Part shown: one piece after another, positions 10,601-23,062 of the stretch
Layout: each line of letters starts with the position of its first letter
Position numbering within the stretch: position 1 is the first letter of the stretch
Made by a program: the position numbers and the translations under genes
The notes under the pieces: generated by a model
What the model saw: only the letters and a program-made list of their open reading frames with translations
Told to the model about the DNA's origin: nothing
Database searches by the model: none
Assembly (NCBI GenBank): GCA_001692895.1
Contig: KV748219.1
Span: forward strand, 62,001-126,000
Length of the DNA: 64,000 nt
Direction of reading: 5' to 3'
From: Cenococcum geophilum 1.58
Taxonomy: Eukaryota; Ascomycota; Dothideomycetes; Gloniales; Gloniaceae

Positions 10601-12800
10601 GTTATACTAGGTTTAAGTTCTATCTTAAAATCGTGCTTATCTTAATATGGGGGTAGTTAGTTTATAAATCGTTTCTTAAACATATTAATTAGATTATAAT
10701 ATTCTTTAGGTATAAGAGGTTAGGGGTTAGTATATTACTTTAGTTCTAACGCCTTTTTAATATCTTCTAGTGTTATAGTAAAGATCTTATAGTCTCGTTT
10801 TCTTGCTAGCGAATAAAAGGGTGCGGCTTATATTATATAAATTTTAAGGGGTTTTAATATATTATCTTCGCATTCTTTACCGCAATTAGCAGTTATAACT
10901 TTATTATATTAGTTTAGGGTTCGTAATAAGGGTAATTTATATTATATTAAATTTAAATAGTCGTGTGTATATTTATTGGGCAATTAGTGTTTTAAATAAT
11001 AACTTCGGTAGTAGGTCGTACGGAATTTTAGTATTTCTTTAACCTAGCTAATTAAAGGGTCGTGTTGTTTTAGCTATCTATATTTAAGTATTACCTTATA
11101 ATACTTTAAGGGTATTACAAATAGGGAAATATATTTAAGGTATTCGCCTATCCGCATCTTTATAAGAGCGTAGTGCGTTAGTTCGCCGTATATTAAAGGC
11201 TTGCTATTAAAGCCTTATAGGCCTTAGGGCTTATTAAGTTTCTTTAAATTTAAGCGTTAAGTTTTTACGTAGTTTATATTAATGAAGCCCATACTAGTGG
11301 CTCCACTATCTATAAGGATTTATACTTCCTTCTATTTTCTAAGTATTTAAATTTCGCTGAGTATATTAAGGGAGTTATGTTATGTATTAGCGCTAAAAGA
11401 GCCTAGATATTTATGCTCTTCCACTTCTTATCCTAAGGCGCAACTTAGCCCTAAGATAACTTATTTTCTAAGTTAACTAAAGGTAAGATACTTTGTGGCG
11501 ACTGAGTATAATTTATAGAACGAGTGCGACTTAAGGACTAAGAGGAGCTACAGCGGACCTTTTTAAAAGGATAAGTTCGGCAATTCCTTTAAATATATCC
11601 CTTTTTTCCACATCTAAAACATTCTCTATTTACAGCTTATATTCTTCGTTTATTAGTTCCTAAGGGTGTATAGGATTAAGTAGCGTTAAGGTCTATAGGG
11701 TTATTGTCTGAATAAGGTTCTGTAATATAGTAGACACGGTTGCTTGTAACCAATTGGGTTGACCACGTGAGCTAAGCGAGCTCAGGAGATCCATCAAATT
11801 CCACCTGTAGAAGTAGAAGAGAAAGAAGAAGAAATTGATTGAAACTAAAACCCCCCCCCCACCGTGACCCGAACAGTTATATATAAGGCTTTTAGGTCTT
11901 AGAGACGGATCACTCTTTAAGGTATATATTAGTTTCGTAGAGTTTTAAATACAAGGTATAGTTAGCTTTAGAGAATAGGTCTACTTATTATATTAAAGGT
12001 CTTTATTAATTTATTAACATATTATAGCAAATTTGGGTAAGTCTTTTAGCAGTTCTCTACCTACTAACTGTGCTCTAATTTTATCTAAGATAGCTTAACG
12101 GAGAGCAGCAACTCTAGCGGCTTTATTCTAATCCAGTTCACTAATAAGGCCTAAAAATTCCAAAAAGAAGCTAGTAAAGTCTCGGTTCTGTTATTATAGG
12201 GTTTTAAGTTTAGTAACAGTTATATGTTTACGGCTAGCGTTATTATATATTTATTCTAGTAGAGAGATAAAGATTTTAAAATTAATAAAGGTGCTGTTAT
12301 AGAAGAATAGGTCTATAGTTTATATAGCGTCTTTACTTAATCAAGACATTTTATAGCTAATCTTACTAACTTCGGTAAGGTATCGGTTATAGTTTATTAA
12401 AAGTTTAAGACGGAGCTTAGTTATAAAGGGACGTAGGTTATTTCAATTTCTATTAAATATTAGAGGGTTAGAGAGCTTTTTAGATTTTATAGTAAATACT
12501 GGGTTTATTATAGGTACGGGTTAAACTGCCATTACTAGTTTAGGGTTTATATTTAATAGGTCGGGTTCGTATATAGTTATTTCAATTTTGTTTACAGGTA
12601 TTACTATTAAGGTCTCCAACGCGAGTACTTTAGCGTTATAGAGTTCTCTGCGTATTGCTTTAATTAATTACTAATACTAAGCTTTTAGTATAGTTCGTTA
12701 CTAGGCTAAGGCATCCATAAAGGACTGTTATATTATTATTATTTATTCCCTAACTAGGGCTATAATAGTTAACGTAGCGGATTTAAGTTCATTTGCTATT
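7700..12800 (-). pseudogene. C1 gag-pol relic (Gypsy, chromodomain)
   Basis: Minus-strand order from the right: gag (12.8-11.7 kb); a CCHC zinc knuckle at 11621-11580 reading C-F-R-C-G-K-K-G-Y-I-stop-R-N-C, where His is now Tyr and Gln a stop; protease; reverse transcriptase at about 10.7-9.8 kb with the YxDD box reading Y-I-N-N; RNase H; integrase at about 9.2-8.0 kb; and a chromodomain at about 7,935-7,750 with LLIKWEGY and SLVKEFYKD strings. This order is diagnostic of Ty3/Gypsy chromoviruses. A 150-nt island of undecayed sequence interrupts gag at about 11,715-11,876. Stops throughout make it non-functional. Confidence 0.85.
11715..11876. other. undecayed island within C1 gag
   Basis: This stretch keeps many CA and TG dinucleotides and normal G+C, unlike everything around it. 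It contains TGAGCT AAGCG AGCTCA, a small hairpin, a purine-rich run, and a run of ten C at 11851-11860 followed by ACCGTGACCCGAACAG. The edges resemble each other (TGTAATATA on the left, AGTTATATA on the right), which may be a decayed target duplication. It could be a short late insertion; its family is not recognised. Confidence 0.5.
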
Positions 12801-12818
12801 TTAAGGGTATTAGTATTA

Positions 12819-12827
12819 ACGCAACGT
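12819..12827 (-). promoter_or_regulatory. self-priming primer-binding site of C1
   Basis: On the minus strand ACGTTGCGT lies 2 nt inside the 5' LTR end. Its exact complement ACGCAACGT occurs within the same LTR (12922-12930). This is the Tf1/sushi arrangement, in which the folded 5' end of the element RNA primes reverse transcription instead of a tRNA. Confidence 0.75.
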
Positions 12828-12829
12828 AG

Positions 12830-13173
12830 TATAAGGGCGCGGAGAGACTTTAGGGAAGATTTAAAGGAATAATATAAATTCTATCTAAATCTAAGGGTAT
12901 ATAGCTCTCGCTAAAAACAAGACGTTGCGTAAAGAAGAGAAGGAAATAATAAGAGAATCATATAATTAAATAGTTAGGGGCTTAGTGGTCGATGCGTACG
13001 CATATACGCACGCGGTCTTTAACGGACTTTAGTAAAATTCAATTAATCTAGTAGAATTTGGCAGAAGTCAATTAAGCTGGCAGAATTCGGCAGAATTTAG
13101 TCAAAGCGTTAGAATTTATCTGTTAAGTATTTCACCAAGACATTCCTACTGTAACTGGGCTAGTCCTATTACA
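12830..13173 (-). repeat. 5' LTR of Gypsy C1
   Basis: 344 nt, TATAAGGGCG..CCTATTACA, followed by the GTCTC target duplication. If transcription starts at the self-primer (12930 reading down), U3 is about 243 nt and R-U5 about 101 nt. Confidence 0.93.
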
Positions 13174-13178
13174 GTCTC

Positions 13179-16100
13179 TCTTTCCTACTCCCTTTTAACC
13201 CAACCTTTAACTCGTATATATAAAGTATTTATATTAACAAATATTTCTAGAGCTTTATTTAGGTTTGCCTTTATTATTATATCTACTGGGTTATCTTAGC
13301 CGTTAATCTATTAGATTTTAAAGAGTTCTTACTATTTATAGGACTGCCGAAGTGCTATAATATCGATTATAAGGCGCTTCTCCTTCGTAGTACTAAGCTT
13401 AACTAAACACTTATAGAGGGAATATAAATTAGTGCATACAATTATAGGGATAATAGGAAGTTTAAGTCGATCTATAATTATCTTTAGGGTAGTTCCAATT
13501 GCAATTACTATATTAACTCCGCCAACTATTCTATATATCTCTAACGCTAAAACGCTTTAAGTAACGCGCTTGCTCTTAGTTAAGCTTTAGTAGATAAGAT
13601 TGCCGTAGATTATAAAGTTATTCTCTCCAATAGATTCGTTCGCGATAATAATTTTATATCCTAGCTAGGAGCTAAAATCTTTATTATTTGTAAACGATCT
13701 ATTAATAAATATAAAAAGCTTAGCGGTNGGAAGATTAATAGGCACGTAGAGTAGTCCCTAATTGAGATGGTTTATTTGCTAGGAAAGATGTTTATTTAGG
13801 GTAAAAACGTCGTCCTTAGTTAGTTCCTGGTGTTAGGCGGCAATAAAGAGATTAAATAAAGCCTTAGGTTAATAGATAGAAGCAATATACGCTCTATAAG
13901 CGCGTTGCTCCACATATCCTTGCTTTAGAGAATTAGCGTTAATAATATTAATCTTCTTGCCTTGGCCCTTCTAGCGTAAAGTAATAGAATCCTTATTTAG
14001 GGAGAGGATGCATCTATTAAAAAGTAATAGTATTGTTAAATTAAGCTTTTTTTTTAACTTTGCTATTAGATTTGCCTTTACTAGCTTATCTTCTTTAAAA
14101 GCTAAGAATTGGTCATCTCCTAAGATAATTGTATTATTAGTTTATATACCGACGATTTTAAATAGGGTTCCCGTAGTTATAATAAAGAAGTATAAATTAA
14201 ATATAGAAGTAGTTATTAAGAGCTTCTCTTTATAGTGCTTACTATAGGTAGCCCACTAATAAGTTCCTGCCTCTGCAATTCTATATAATAGCTTAAGTAT
14301 AACTATAATCGTATCTTTGGGATATTGGTGGCGAATTTACTCTAGAAGGTATGCCAGTATTAAGCGCTAAAGGTGCGTCTCTAATTGGGTATAGGCCTAA
14401 GTAATATCTCGCAAATAAACCGCTATTCCGTTCTTTATTAAGGAGGGAGCTAGCGTAATAATAACTTACTAACTAGCTTATTAAATTATGGGAGATTATA
14501 TAAGAATTACCTCCTTACTATTATTGTTGTAGCCTTAGATAATAAGCCTTAATTTCTTAAATGGGGCGTTAGTAGCTTTACCCTTAATCTTATTAACTAT
14601 TCTTAACTTAAAGATGCGAACTCTATTAAACTTAATAAGGTCATACTTCTTAAATTTAAAAACTCCTCTTGTAATAAGACTATTAATCTCCTGCTTATTG
14701 GATGCTTGGAAAGGAGCTCTAAAGGTTATAATACGACCTTTCTTTTGGAGCTATTTTGCGAGCTTAAAGTCAGCCTTCTCCTTAGCTGTTATAAAAGCTA
14801 TTAATAACTTAACTCTATTCTTAATAGCGGCAATAAATTACTCTTTAAAATTAATAAGATGTTGGTAATTTTGTAATCCCTTTGGGTAACCTCTGCCGCG
14901 TCGTAGTTGCGGAACCTCTATTATAATTATATTAGAATTATAGTCGCCTTCTAAAGCACGTTAATTGTAGTTCTTCTCTAGGGCATCCTACAAAGGCTTA
15001 GAACTATTATCTTTGTAGTAAGGCTTAATAACGGTTAAATGGAATTAAGTGGGTCCATAAGGCATTTAAATAGTGTAAGTTTAACCGTTAATTGCAATAA
15101 GTTAATATGGGCCTAACTACCCTCCCTTTTTACGCTATATGCGTACCTTAGACTAGAGTAGTAGATTAAGCGTAGTTAAGGTATTTAGGCCATTTTTTAT
15201 TCCTAGTATATTGTTAACCTGGCGTATAGCGTAGAGATGTTATACCTCCTTTATTACCTTATAAATAGCCTTAGCTTATTATACGATAGAGGGAAATAGT
15301 AGAGAATTGTTAGTTATTTAAGGGTAGGCGCTAAAGACTAGCAACGTGGGTATAAGTCCATTTAGGCTAGCGGAATCGTTAATAGCTTTAATAGCCATTT
15401 ATAAGATAAGCTCTTTGCTAGCGCCCTCTAGTTCTAAAGAAATAATCTTATATACGCGGCGTAATGGCGCGTAATATTATTCCACTTTTCTAATACTATT
15501 ATATACCTTAATAGGGACTTCCTTAACCTTAATTGCCATTGCCTTTATCTATTATTAAAACTTTATAAATAAGAAGTTCTTTCCTATATTATAAATGATT
15601 TAATTAGGGGGTTCTAGGTAGACATTAATCTAGTATAATTAAAGGGTATCCTATGTATTCCTAGCTGATATATCCTTTAAGAAACGTGCGGCTTAGAAGA
15701 AGGTTAAGAAGTTAATAACTTGGAGTACTGGCTTGCCGCTAAGATATATAACGTCGACGATAATATAGAAGTTAAAGTCGTAGTTATCTTTAAGGGTGAA
15801 CTTAAATCGGCTAGGGGACTTCTGGTTTATTTAGTAGTAATAGCAGTATTTTATAAGATGCTTAATTGCCTTAACCTTAACTTTATGGCCTACTTGCTAA
15901 AAAACCCTAAGCAATTAATAAACAGATAGGTAGCCAAAACGATGGTGTAATTGGCGTAACTCTAACTTAGTTAAGTGGCTCTAAGCAACACTCTTTTNTA
16001 GTTAGTAAAGGAGCAACTAGGGGTAACCCTACTTGCGTATAACGGGCACCTAATTATCTCCTTAAATAAGTACATTCTTAAGGTTATTAAGCTTAACGCC

Positions 16101-18060
16101 TAATTTATCTATATCTCTAATGCAAAATAGAAATGGGGTGTTTATAGGAATAACGTAAAAAGTAATATACCCTAAGGGGGTTTAAACCCTAATTATGCTA
16201 AAAGAGATTGCAGTACCCTTACTAAAATAAATCGTGTGTTGGCCTACCGTTGAATGGTCAATCTAAACAGAGCTATTAAGCTACTAAAGGGCTCGAACTT
16301 AAGGTTCTCCTACTATAGATACTCCTGCGGCTTTAGTATCTAGCATAATACTATAAAAGACGTTCGCCGAGTATCTGTTATTAAAGGAGAACATAGAACT
16401 CTCTTTTAGCTTATTAAAGATATCTAATTTTGTGATAGAATGGAGTGTAGATTAGTTATTAGAAACAGTAACGGTTTATATACCATCTACCTTACTATAC
16501 TTAGTAAAGTATTAGTTAGGGGAGAAGTCCTTAATTTCTATATCTATAAGGAGCTGTTTGACCTTATTAACCTTACCCTTAAGATCTTTTACGCCTTCGT
16601 ATTAAACTAGAAGTAGGCCGTAGTAACCTTATAATTTTTAACATTTCTTGCACTCTGACGAAACTTATTATATACCTCCTTTCGCTTATTAAGGGAGTGT
16701 CTAGTTAACTAGCAATTTGGCTTCTTATAAACGTAGCACTTCTTCTAGTAATTACTTTAGAATAAACCTCTATAAGGACCTCCATAATTGCCTTATAGTT
16801 AACATTAATCATACCCTTTGCCGTATTCCCTACTACGGCCACTATATATTCGGTCAGTTTAGTTATAATTATATTAGTTAGGAACGCTTAGTTAGGTAGG
16901 GCTTTTAGTATAAAACTATTAAGATTCTTATATTTGCATTATAGTACCTACGGCGGAGCGTAGCTTAGCACATACTCCTTTAAACGTATTTATAGGTTTA
17001 TATAGCGCTAAGTTACACTTAGGAACGCTACGGCAGGCTAAGATAACCTAGTCCCTTAGACTGTTCTTATTTTAGTAAGTTTTAGTAAGGCTACGTTAGA
17101 TTTTCTAAAGTTTATTAAAGAGTAGTTAAAGGCACTCTAAATAAGTCTTTATTAGGTTAAAAGTAATAACTCTCTAGAATATAGTCTCCCGCCATTTAAA
17201 TATATAAAGTTGGCGATTTTTATTAGTTTTAAAGTGGGCTCTAATAAGCTAAAGCATTATATTAAAGCTATAGTTTTTACCTGTAATATGGTTATAATAG
17301 AATGTTGCTGCCTATCCCTTTAATATAATAGAGAAAGCGTAGTAGTACTAGTGGCATTAAATTCCAACCTTATTACAACAGTTATAGAAGACCTATAGTT
17401 TTACTCCGAGTATATTGTATAATTCTCCTCTAAACTTCTTCTCTTCGTCTAAATATACCTTTATTAGATTCGTAACTTCTTATAGTAGAGGCTTACCGGT
17501 TGGCTAGAGTAAAGGAGCTAGAGGCAGCAAAAGTGAAGGAAGAGTACCTCTAGGTGGAAGAGCACCTCTAGGTAGGAGAGCACCCCTAGGTAAGAGAGTA
17601 GCGTTCTAGGGGTTTCGTTCTAAATTAAAGTTGCCTTTTAAAGAATATAGGTTAGTTCTAGGTTTCCGTAGTTAACGTATAATCTTAGCTTCCGTCTATA
17701 CTAGTTCTTCTATACCAATAATAACGGCCTAAATATTACTAGTAATTAGGTTACTGTTCTTAATAATGTATACCCCATTCCTACAGAGAAAGTCTTAAAA
17801 ATTCTAAACAATATTAACATTACTAAGTGCCTAGGTGTTAGCGGTCCATCCTATAAAATCCTCCTTAAAATATTCCCATAGCTATAAATCGGCGTAGTAT
17901 CTACTTTAGTAGAATATAATACGGTATAGGAGAAAGCTATTAACTTATTTTGCGGTATAAGTTATTATATTAAAGGTAAATTCGTCCCAATTTTTATTAA
18001 TAAGTTTCGCGTATAAAGCTACCCCTAGTGGTAAGGAGTCTTCCTAGTCGTTTAAGGTAG
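13179..18060 (-). pseudogene. Copia B1 polyprotein relic
   Basis: The C-terminal RNase H-like domain is at about 13,200-13,750, with a SKRVTRSVLASEIYGMVGGVN-like stretch recognisable from the related copy B2 at 25.3-25.6 kb. Upstream is the Copia reverse transcriptase, whose active-site string on the minus strand at about 14,135 reads T-N-N-T-I-I-L-G-D-D after a stop where fungal Copia elements usually have QTDD. Integrase and gag extend to about 18 kb. Three 18-bp direct repeats lie near the gag start (17,541-17,594). The frame is shattered by TAG/TAA. Single ambiguous bases occur at 13,728 and 15,998. Confidence 0.75.
17541..17594. repeat. 18-bp direct repeat, three units
   Basis: Units AGAGTACCTCTAGGTGGA, AGAGCACCTCTAGGTAGG and AGAGCACCCCTAGGTAAG follow one another in the gag N-terminal region of B1. 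The length is a multiple of three, so the repeat could have encoded a six-residue repeat. Confidence 0.75.
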
Positions 18061-18108
18061 GCGTAGCCATATTTTTAGGGGGAGGGAAGTGTTATTAGGG
18101 TAGGGATT

Positions 18109-18180
18109 GTTATTTAGTACGCGTTCGTTATTTAGTACGCGTTTGTTATTTGGTACGCGTTTGTTATTTAGTACGCGTTT
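18109..18180. repeat. 18-bp tandem repeat, four units, B1 leader
   Basis: Four units of GTTATTTAGTACGCGTTT with single changes, in the 5' untranslated leader of B1. They are followed by three dispersed copies of a GGCTTAGGACCAGTTCTG-type string at about 18,207, 18,293 and 18,350. B2 has different repeats in the same place. Confidence 0.8.
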
Positions 18181-18480
18181 ATAATATATATTTATAATTA
18201 TAGGGCTTAGGACCAGTTCTGGCCTTAAATCGCGAAGACTTATAAAGCGTATTATTCTATATAATAGACGTAAGAATCTGTAATTTAGGAAAGGCTTAGG
18301 ACCAGTTCTGGCCTTTAGATCCTTAGATTCGTAGAAGAGTTCTATTTAAGGTTTAGGACCAGTTCTGACCTTAAAAGATAGCTTCCTCTAGTATAAGTAG
18401 CACTAGTACAGTGGCTTATCTCTTCTTAGTGGAATACCTAGCTATTCTATAGTATAACAGTAAAGTTAACTACTAATTAG

Positions 18481-18658
18481 TGTTGGTAATATAAGGCGAT
18501 ATCACATATCTACAAGTTGTAGGTAGTATAATAGTTATTATTCTTTTTGTTTTTTTAAGGAAGGGCGAGGAGCCCAAGGCTCCTCGCCACGCTAGTGCCG
18601 CGGCAACACGTGACGGCAACTTGCCTCGCGTGACGGCAACTTGCCTGTATTCCTAATA
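18481..18658 (-). repeat. 5' LTR of Copia B1, two-repeat form
   Basis: 178 nt, TGTTGGTAAT..CCTAATA. It contains a hairpin GGCGAGGAGCC-CAA-GGCTCCTCGCC with perfect 11-nt arms, and two 20-nt GTGACGGCAACTTGCCT units. It is followed by the GCTAT duplication. Confidence 0.9.
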
Positions 18659-21600
18659 GCTATATTAATCTAGCCTAAGCTTTAGAGGTTAATAGGTAGC
18701 GTATAGGCGCTAGCAGTCTTTACGGCAATAAGTTAATATAGTAATGGGTTAATAGAGGTGTTATATACCGTAGTAATAAGCTTATTAATTTTAGGAGGTA
18801 ACTTTAGTTCTATAGTATAAAGCTAAGGTATAGTTAGCTCTATTGTAGGTAGTATGCCTAGGGCTAAATTTTATACTTTTAGGATCGTCTGTTATTGGAA
18901 CTAATTATAGGGGTTATCTTTAAACTAAGGAAGGTCTTGCGAGCGGCGTATTAGGCTATTAGGTTTAGTACCTTATACTCCTAGTCTATATATAATTTTA
19001 AAGTTAAAACTAGAGAGGAACTCGTTCTAATATACTTAGTATTAGTTTAGCTACTTTATAGTTATAAAGTACTTAAGGTTACAATAGTCCGTAAGGACTT
19101 TAGTTAGCTAGTTAGGCTCTATTAAGGAAAGTTCTGGTTAGAATTCTTTAAACGCTCGTATAATTATAAGGAGTTCTTTATTATAAATCTTATAGTTATA
19201 CTCTTATAGTATAAGCTTAAATAAGTAGAATATGACTAAGTAAAGGAGACCGTTATTACCTATTTAGGAAAGGACGCCTGCGTTAACGTAGTTTAAGGAG
19301 TTGGTTTTAAGATAGAGTTATCGTCCTGGTGTAAAGTAAGCTAGGATAGGTGCTTTAGTAAAGGCATTTTTAAGGTCTTAGAACGCCTTTTTATATTTAG
19401 GCGTCTAGGTAAAGCGTAGGTACGTTTTTCTTTCTTTTATAAAAAGGCCCTTCGTTTGTATTACTGCTATAAGTAGTGCTACTACGCTTAAGAAGTTGTA
19501 TATAAATTTCTAATAGAAGTTAGCGAAACTAAGGAAGGCTTATACGTCCTTAATGCAGTTAGGGGCTTGCTATTTAGTAATTATGCGTACCTTTTTAGGG
19601 TCTATACGGATACCCTTAATAATAATAATTAGTCTAAGGTATTTTACTTCTATAACTAAGAATTCGCATTTCTTTAAATTAATATAAAGTCCTACGTCCC
19701 TAAGGCGCTATAGGACCTTTTAAACGTGTTTAGTATGCTTAGAAGGGTCATCGCTATAAATAAGTATATCGTCTAGGTACGCAGAGTAGAAGTTATTAAG
19801 GTAGTCCTATAAGGCGTTATTAATATAGCTTTAGAAGGTGCCTAGGCCGTTATATACGCTAAAGGGTATAACAGTATATTTAAATTGGCTGAAGCGCGAT
19901 GCGAATATGGTTTTCTATTCGTTACCTTCCCGTATTTAAAGATAGTTAAAGGCGGCGATAATATCGAGCTTAGTATAGATTTTGGCTTAGCTAAGCCGTT
20001 TAAGGGTCTCCCATATAAGCGGTACTGGGTATTAGTTTTTAATTATAATAGCGTTAAGTCCTTTATAGTTAATATAGAATTAAATACCTCCTCCTAGCTT
20101 CTTAGCGAGAAGGATAAGGGCGGCTGCTAGTAATATGCTGGGATAAATAAACCCTTTATTAAGGTGCTTGTTAATATACCTTTTTATAACTAAAAGTTTA
20201 TCTTTTAATATTAGGTAGGGTCTTTTATAAAGTAGCATTTTTCCTTATTTAATGTTAATGGTATAGTTATTAGGTTAATGTAGGGGGAGTATATCTACGC
20301 TCTTTTATAAGCATATATTAATAAATTTATAATACCTTTTAAGGAGGAGCTTATGGAGTTCTTTATTAGTAAGTCCCTTTTTAAGTTTTATAAACTTCTT
20401 AAAGTCTAAAGGTAAAAGTCCGTAGAGTTTCGCAAGGGCGTTATCTTCTAGAAAGTTAACTATATCTATCCTATTACTATAGAGGACGTAGTCCTATTCT
20501 TTATTAAGCTTATATAGTTATAATTAGGAAGCTATAGTAACAGTCTAGCCTTTCCTACGTGCTATATGGTAGAAGGCCGCGGCACTTATATAGTAGTAGT
20601 TAGTTATAGGTAGGGTAATAAAGGGTTTCTTAGGTTGATATCCTAGCAAGTAAATAAAGGCGGCTAGGCTATGTCCTAGGTAAGTCTCTCTACAGTATTT
20701 AAAGTTAAAGGTTGCTTCTCTCTTTTTCTAGTTAATAGTAGGGTTATATTATTTAAGCTAGCTTATTCTAAGAATAATAGGGTAGTTAGTAAGTAGTATA
20801 ATATAGGCCTAGAGCTTTTCCTAGTGCCTATTTATATCTAAGTAAAGTTATACTATATAGGTAATCTTCTATGTGGTATAACTACTGTTAGCAAGTTATA
20901 GGGCGCGGGCTTTAGTAAGGGGTAAGGTAGGTAGGTTATAAGTATATATAAGTTAGGTATCTATAAATTAGTTAGTAGCTCCGCAGTTAATTATAAAACG
21001 GCTTTTATATTATTTTATAGCAGTAGTTCCTATTATAGGTAAAACTATCTATTTCTATCTATTTATCTTTACTAAGTTATCTATTAAGCAGGCCGATATA
21101 TAAATCCCTTTATTATTAGGGTGTCCCAACCTACGACTTAGGGCTAGGACTTAGCGTTTTCCGCTTCTATATCCGATTCTACTACTATTACTATATCTTC
21201 GTCTTATACGGTAATAGCGTATAGCAACGTATTTGGTATTTAGGGTATTAAGTTAGGTATTAGGCGGTAGGTACTAAACCTAGCTATTAGGTAGTTTAGG
21301 TTATCGCGATAATAGCCTTCTTAATAGCATCTATAGCAGCGTCCTAGTTTCTAGAGTAGCTTACGCTCTCCGTCTAGGAGTTTTTACGGAAAGGTTAGTA
21401 TAAAGAGGTTAATATTAGCTCCAGTGGTACTTAAGGTAGTAGGCATTAGTGGCTTAGTATATATAGGTTTAGTAGGCCTAAAGGGCTTCTATAGAGAGGT
21501 CTTTAAGTAAGGGTTAGCAGTAGCAATCTAATTTAGTTGTTATTTAATCTTCTATAGGGCTGCTACCATTTTATAAACATCGTTATAGTTATGGCTAGCG

Positions 21601-22858
21601 GCTACGTAACTAAGGCAATAAGTAACTTTTTTAAGGAGATCCTCCTAGTCTTTAGTATTATCTTAGGTAAGAGCTTTAGTGTATTCCTAGAATTTAATAT
21701 AGAACTCGTTAAATAATTTAGTAGGGCTTATCTTTAGGGCACGTAGCTTAGCTTAGTTGGTGGCTAGTAGGTTATAGTCGCAGTATATTAGGTTAAGATC
21801 GTTAAGGACTTTTTAGTAAGACTGCCACTTTTAGGGGCTACTAGTCTCCCATTAGGCAAAGAGTCTATTAAATAGTATACCCTTTATTTGCCTAATAATA
21901 TAGCTAATCTTAGTATCTTCCGTAGGAAAAAGGCAGGCGCTCTAAGTTAGTTTCTTGCGGATTTATATCTTCTAGTGGCTGTATTCCTTGCGGTCTTCTT
22001 AGAAGACTAGGGGATTAGGGTAGTATATATTAGACCCTACGGTAGTAGTTTAGGTCCAATTATTATGGCTTTTATTATTACTGCTTTAGTAGGGGTTCCT
22101 ATTAGGTAAAGCTACTTAGCGCTAACCCTTTATTAAGTATTAAGTAGGTAAAGTTGCCGGGGGTATAGAGACTTAGGTAGCGTTATATATAATAAAGAGG
22201 TGTCTAGCGTTGTTATAAATGTGCTTATTAAGCTAAGATTATAGGTATTTAATTATGCCTTCTTTTTTAGTAACCGTAGCAATTAGTATAATCTTATTCT
22301 TCTTTAACTGTTAGACGTCGCGTTTAGATACGTAGAGGTCATCTTTAGTTTCTTAATGTGTATTATTAGCGAGCGCTTTATAAGCTTATAGGTCCTAGAT
22401 AATATCGCGATCTTAAGTAGTACGCATCTTAGCTTATATAAGCTTTAGGTAGTAGTTCTATAAAAGATAGTAGTATTTATTAGGGTCTTATGCTACCATT
22501 TTTATAAACGTCTTAGCGTCTCGTATTTCGATTTTAATAGGTAGTAGCCCTTCCATTTGCTTATCTGTAGTTATATAGTTAATAAAAGATAAGATATTAT
22601 TGGTGTCCATCTCCTTAGGGGTTAAGGTTAGGACTAATAAATTAAATTCTCCTGGGATTAATTGGCGTTGTAGGTTAAGTATAAGTATTAGATTATTCTT
22701 TGGGTTTAATATAGTAGCTAGTAAGGAATATTATCTTACTATTATAGGTTCCTTAAAAGTATAAAGTAAGGTAATTTATAGACACGCTGTTTTTAGTAGC
22801 GCCTATAGTATTATAGAGACGTAGAATTAGTTATAGGCTAAGCATTAGTGGTAAAAAG
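18659..22858 (-). pseudogene. A1 gag, protease and reverse transcriptase part
   Basis: This is the reverse-strand counterpart of A2 47,560-51,960. The reverse transcriptase active site at about 19,770 reads Y-L-D-D-I-L-I-Y-S and is intact, although the frame around it has stops. Upstream lie the protease and gag regions, ending next to the primer site at 22,859. The left edge rejoins the integrase part across B1. Confidence 0.8.
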
Positions 22859-22867
22859 GCGCAACGT
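22859..22867 (-). promoter_or_regulatory. self-priming primer-binding site of A1
   Basis: Minus-strand ACGTTGCGC lies 2 nt from the 5' LTR and is complementary to GCGCAACGT within that LTR (22,925-22,933 on the opposite strand). Both partners are intact, although the string contains CA, the usual RIP target. Confidence 0.75.
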
Positions 22868-22869
22868 AA

Positions 22870-23062
22870 TGTTATAGAATAAGGGCAGTGGCTATAGAGC
22901 GTATATATTCGAGGAGTCTATAAGACGTTGCGCGATTAATCGTAAGGGTCGAGGGCGTAAGGAGGTAATATACCTACGCGTAGCTAATATAAGCTGTACG
23001 CGAGGTGTACGCAAGAGTACGGGGCTCTCCTATGGAGGCCCCTATAGTGGGGTTCCGTGACA
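22870..23062 (-). repeat. 5' LTR of Gypsy A1
   Basis: 193 nt, TGTTATAGAA..GTTCCGTGACA on the plus strand, followed by AGGC and then Crypton sequence. Confidence 0.92.

Larger units (their letters stand above)
6969..13173 (-). mobile_element. Gypsy C1, complete chromovirus with 344-nt LTRs
   Basis: Both LTRs are exactly 344 nt (6969-7312 and 12830-13173) and the element is flanked by GTCTC (6964-6968 and 13174-13178). Termini are TATAAGGG..ATTACA, originally TGTAA..TTACA. A polypurine tract (minus strand AAAAGAGGGGG) lies next to the left LTR at about 7316-7326, and a self-complementary primer site next to the right LTR. It is the innermost, hence latest, insertion in the Crypton/A1/B1/C1 stack, yet it is heavily RIP-mutated. 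Confidence 0.95.
6457..18658 (-). mobile_element. Copia B1, interrupted by nested Gypsy C1
   Basis: LTRs at 6457-6654 (198 nt) and 18481-18658 (178 nt) are flanked by the 5-bp duplication GCTAT (6452-6456 and 18659-18663). Removing the element rejoins A1 sequence that aligns continuously with A2. Coding order on the minus strand is gag (right), integrase, reverse transcriptase, then the RNase H-like end at about 13.2 kb, which is the Ty1/Copia arrangement. Gypsy C1 sits in its 3' non-coding part. Own length is about 6.0 kb. Confidence 0.92.
4507..23062 (-). mobile_element. Gypsy A1, chromovirus interrupted by nested Copia B1
   Basis: The two LTRs are 193 nt each (4507-4699 and 22870-23062) and are flanked by AGGC at 4503-4506 and 23063-23066 inside Crypton copy 1. 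The element reads on the minus strand, with gag at the right and the integrase end and chromodomain at the left. Copia B1 (6,457-18,658) splits it within pol, so the element's own length is about 6.4 kb, close to the 6.7 kb of its relative A2. A polypurine tract (minus strand GGAGGGGGGG, about 4702-4711) abuts the left, 3' LTR. Confidence 0.92.
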
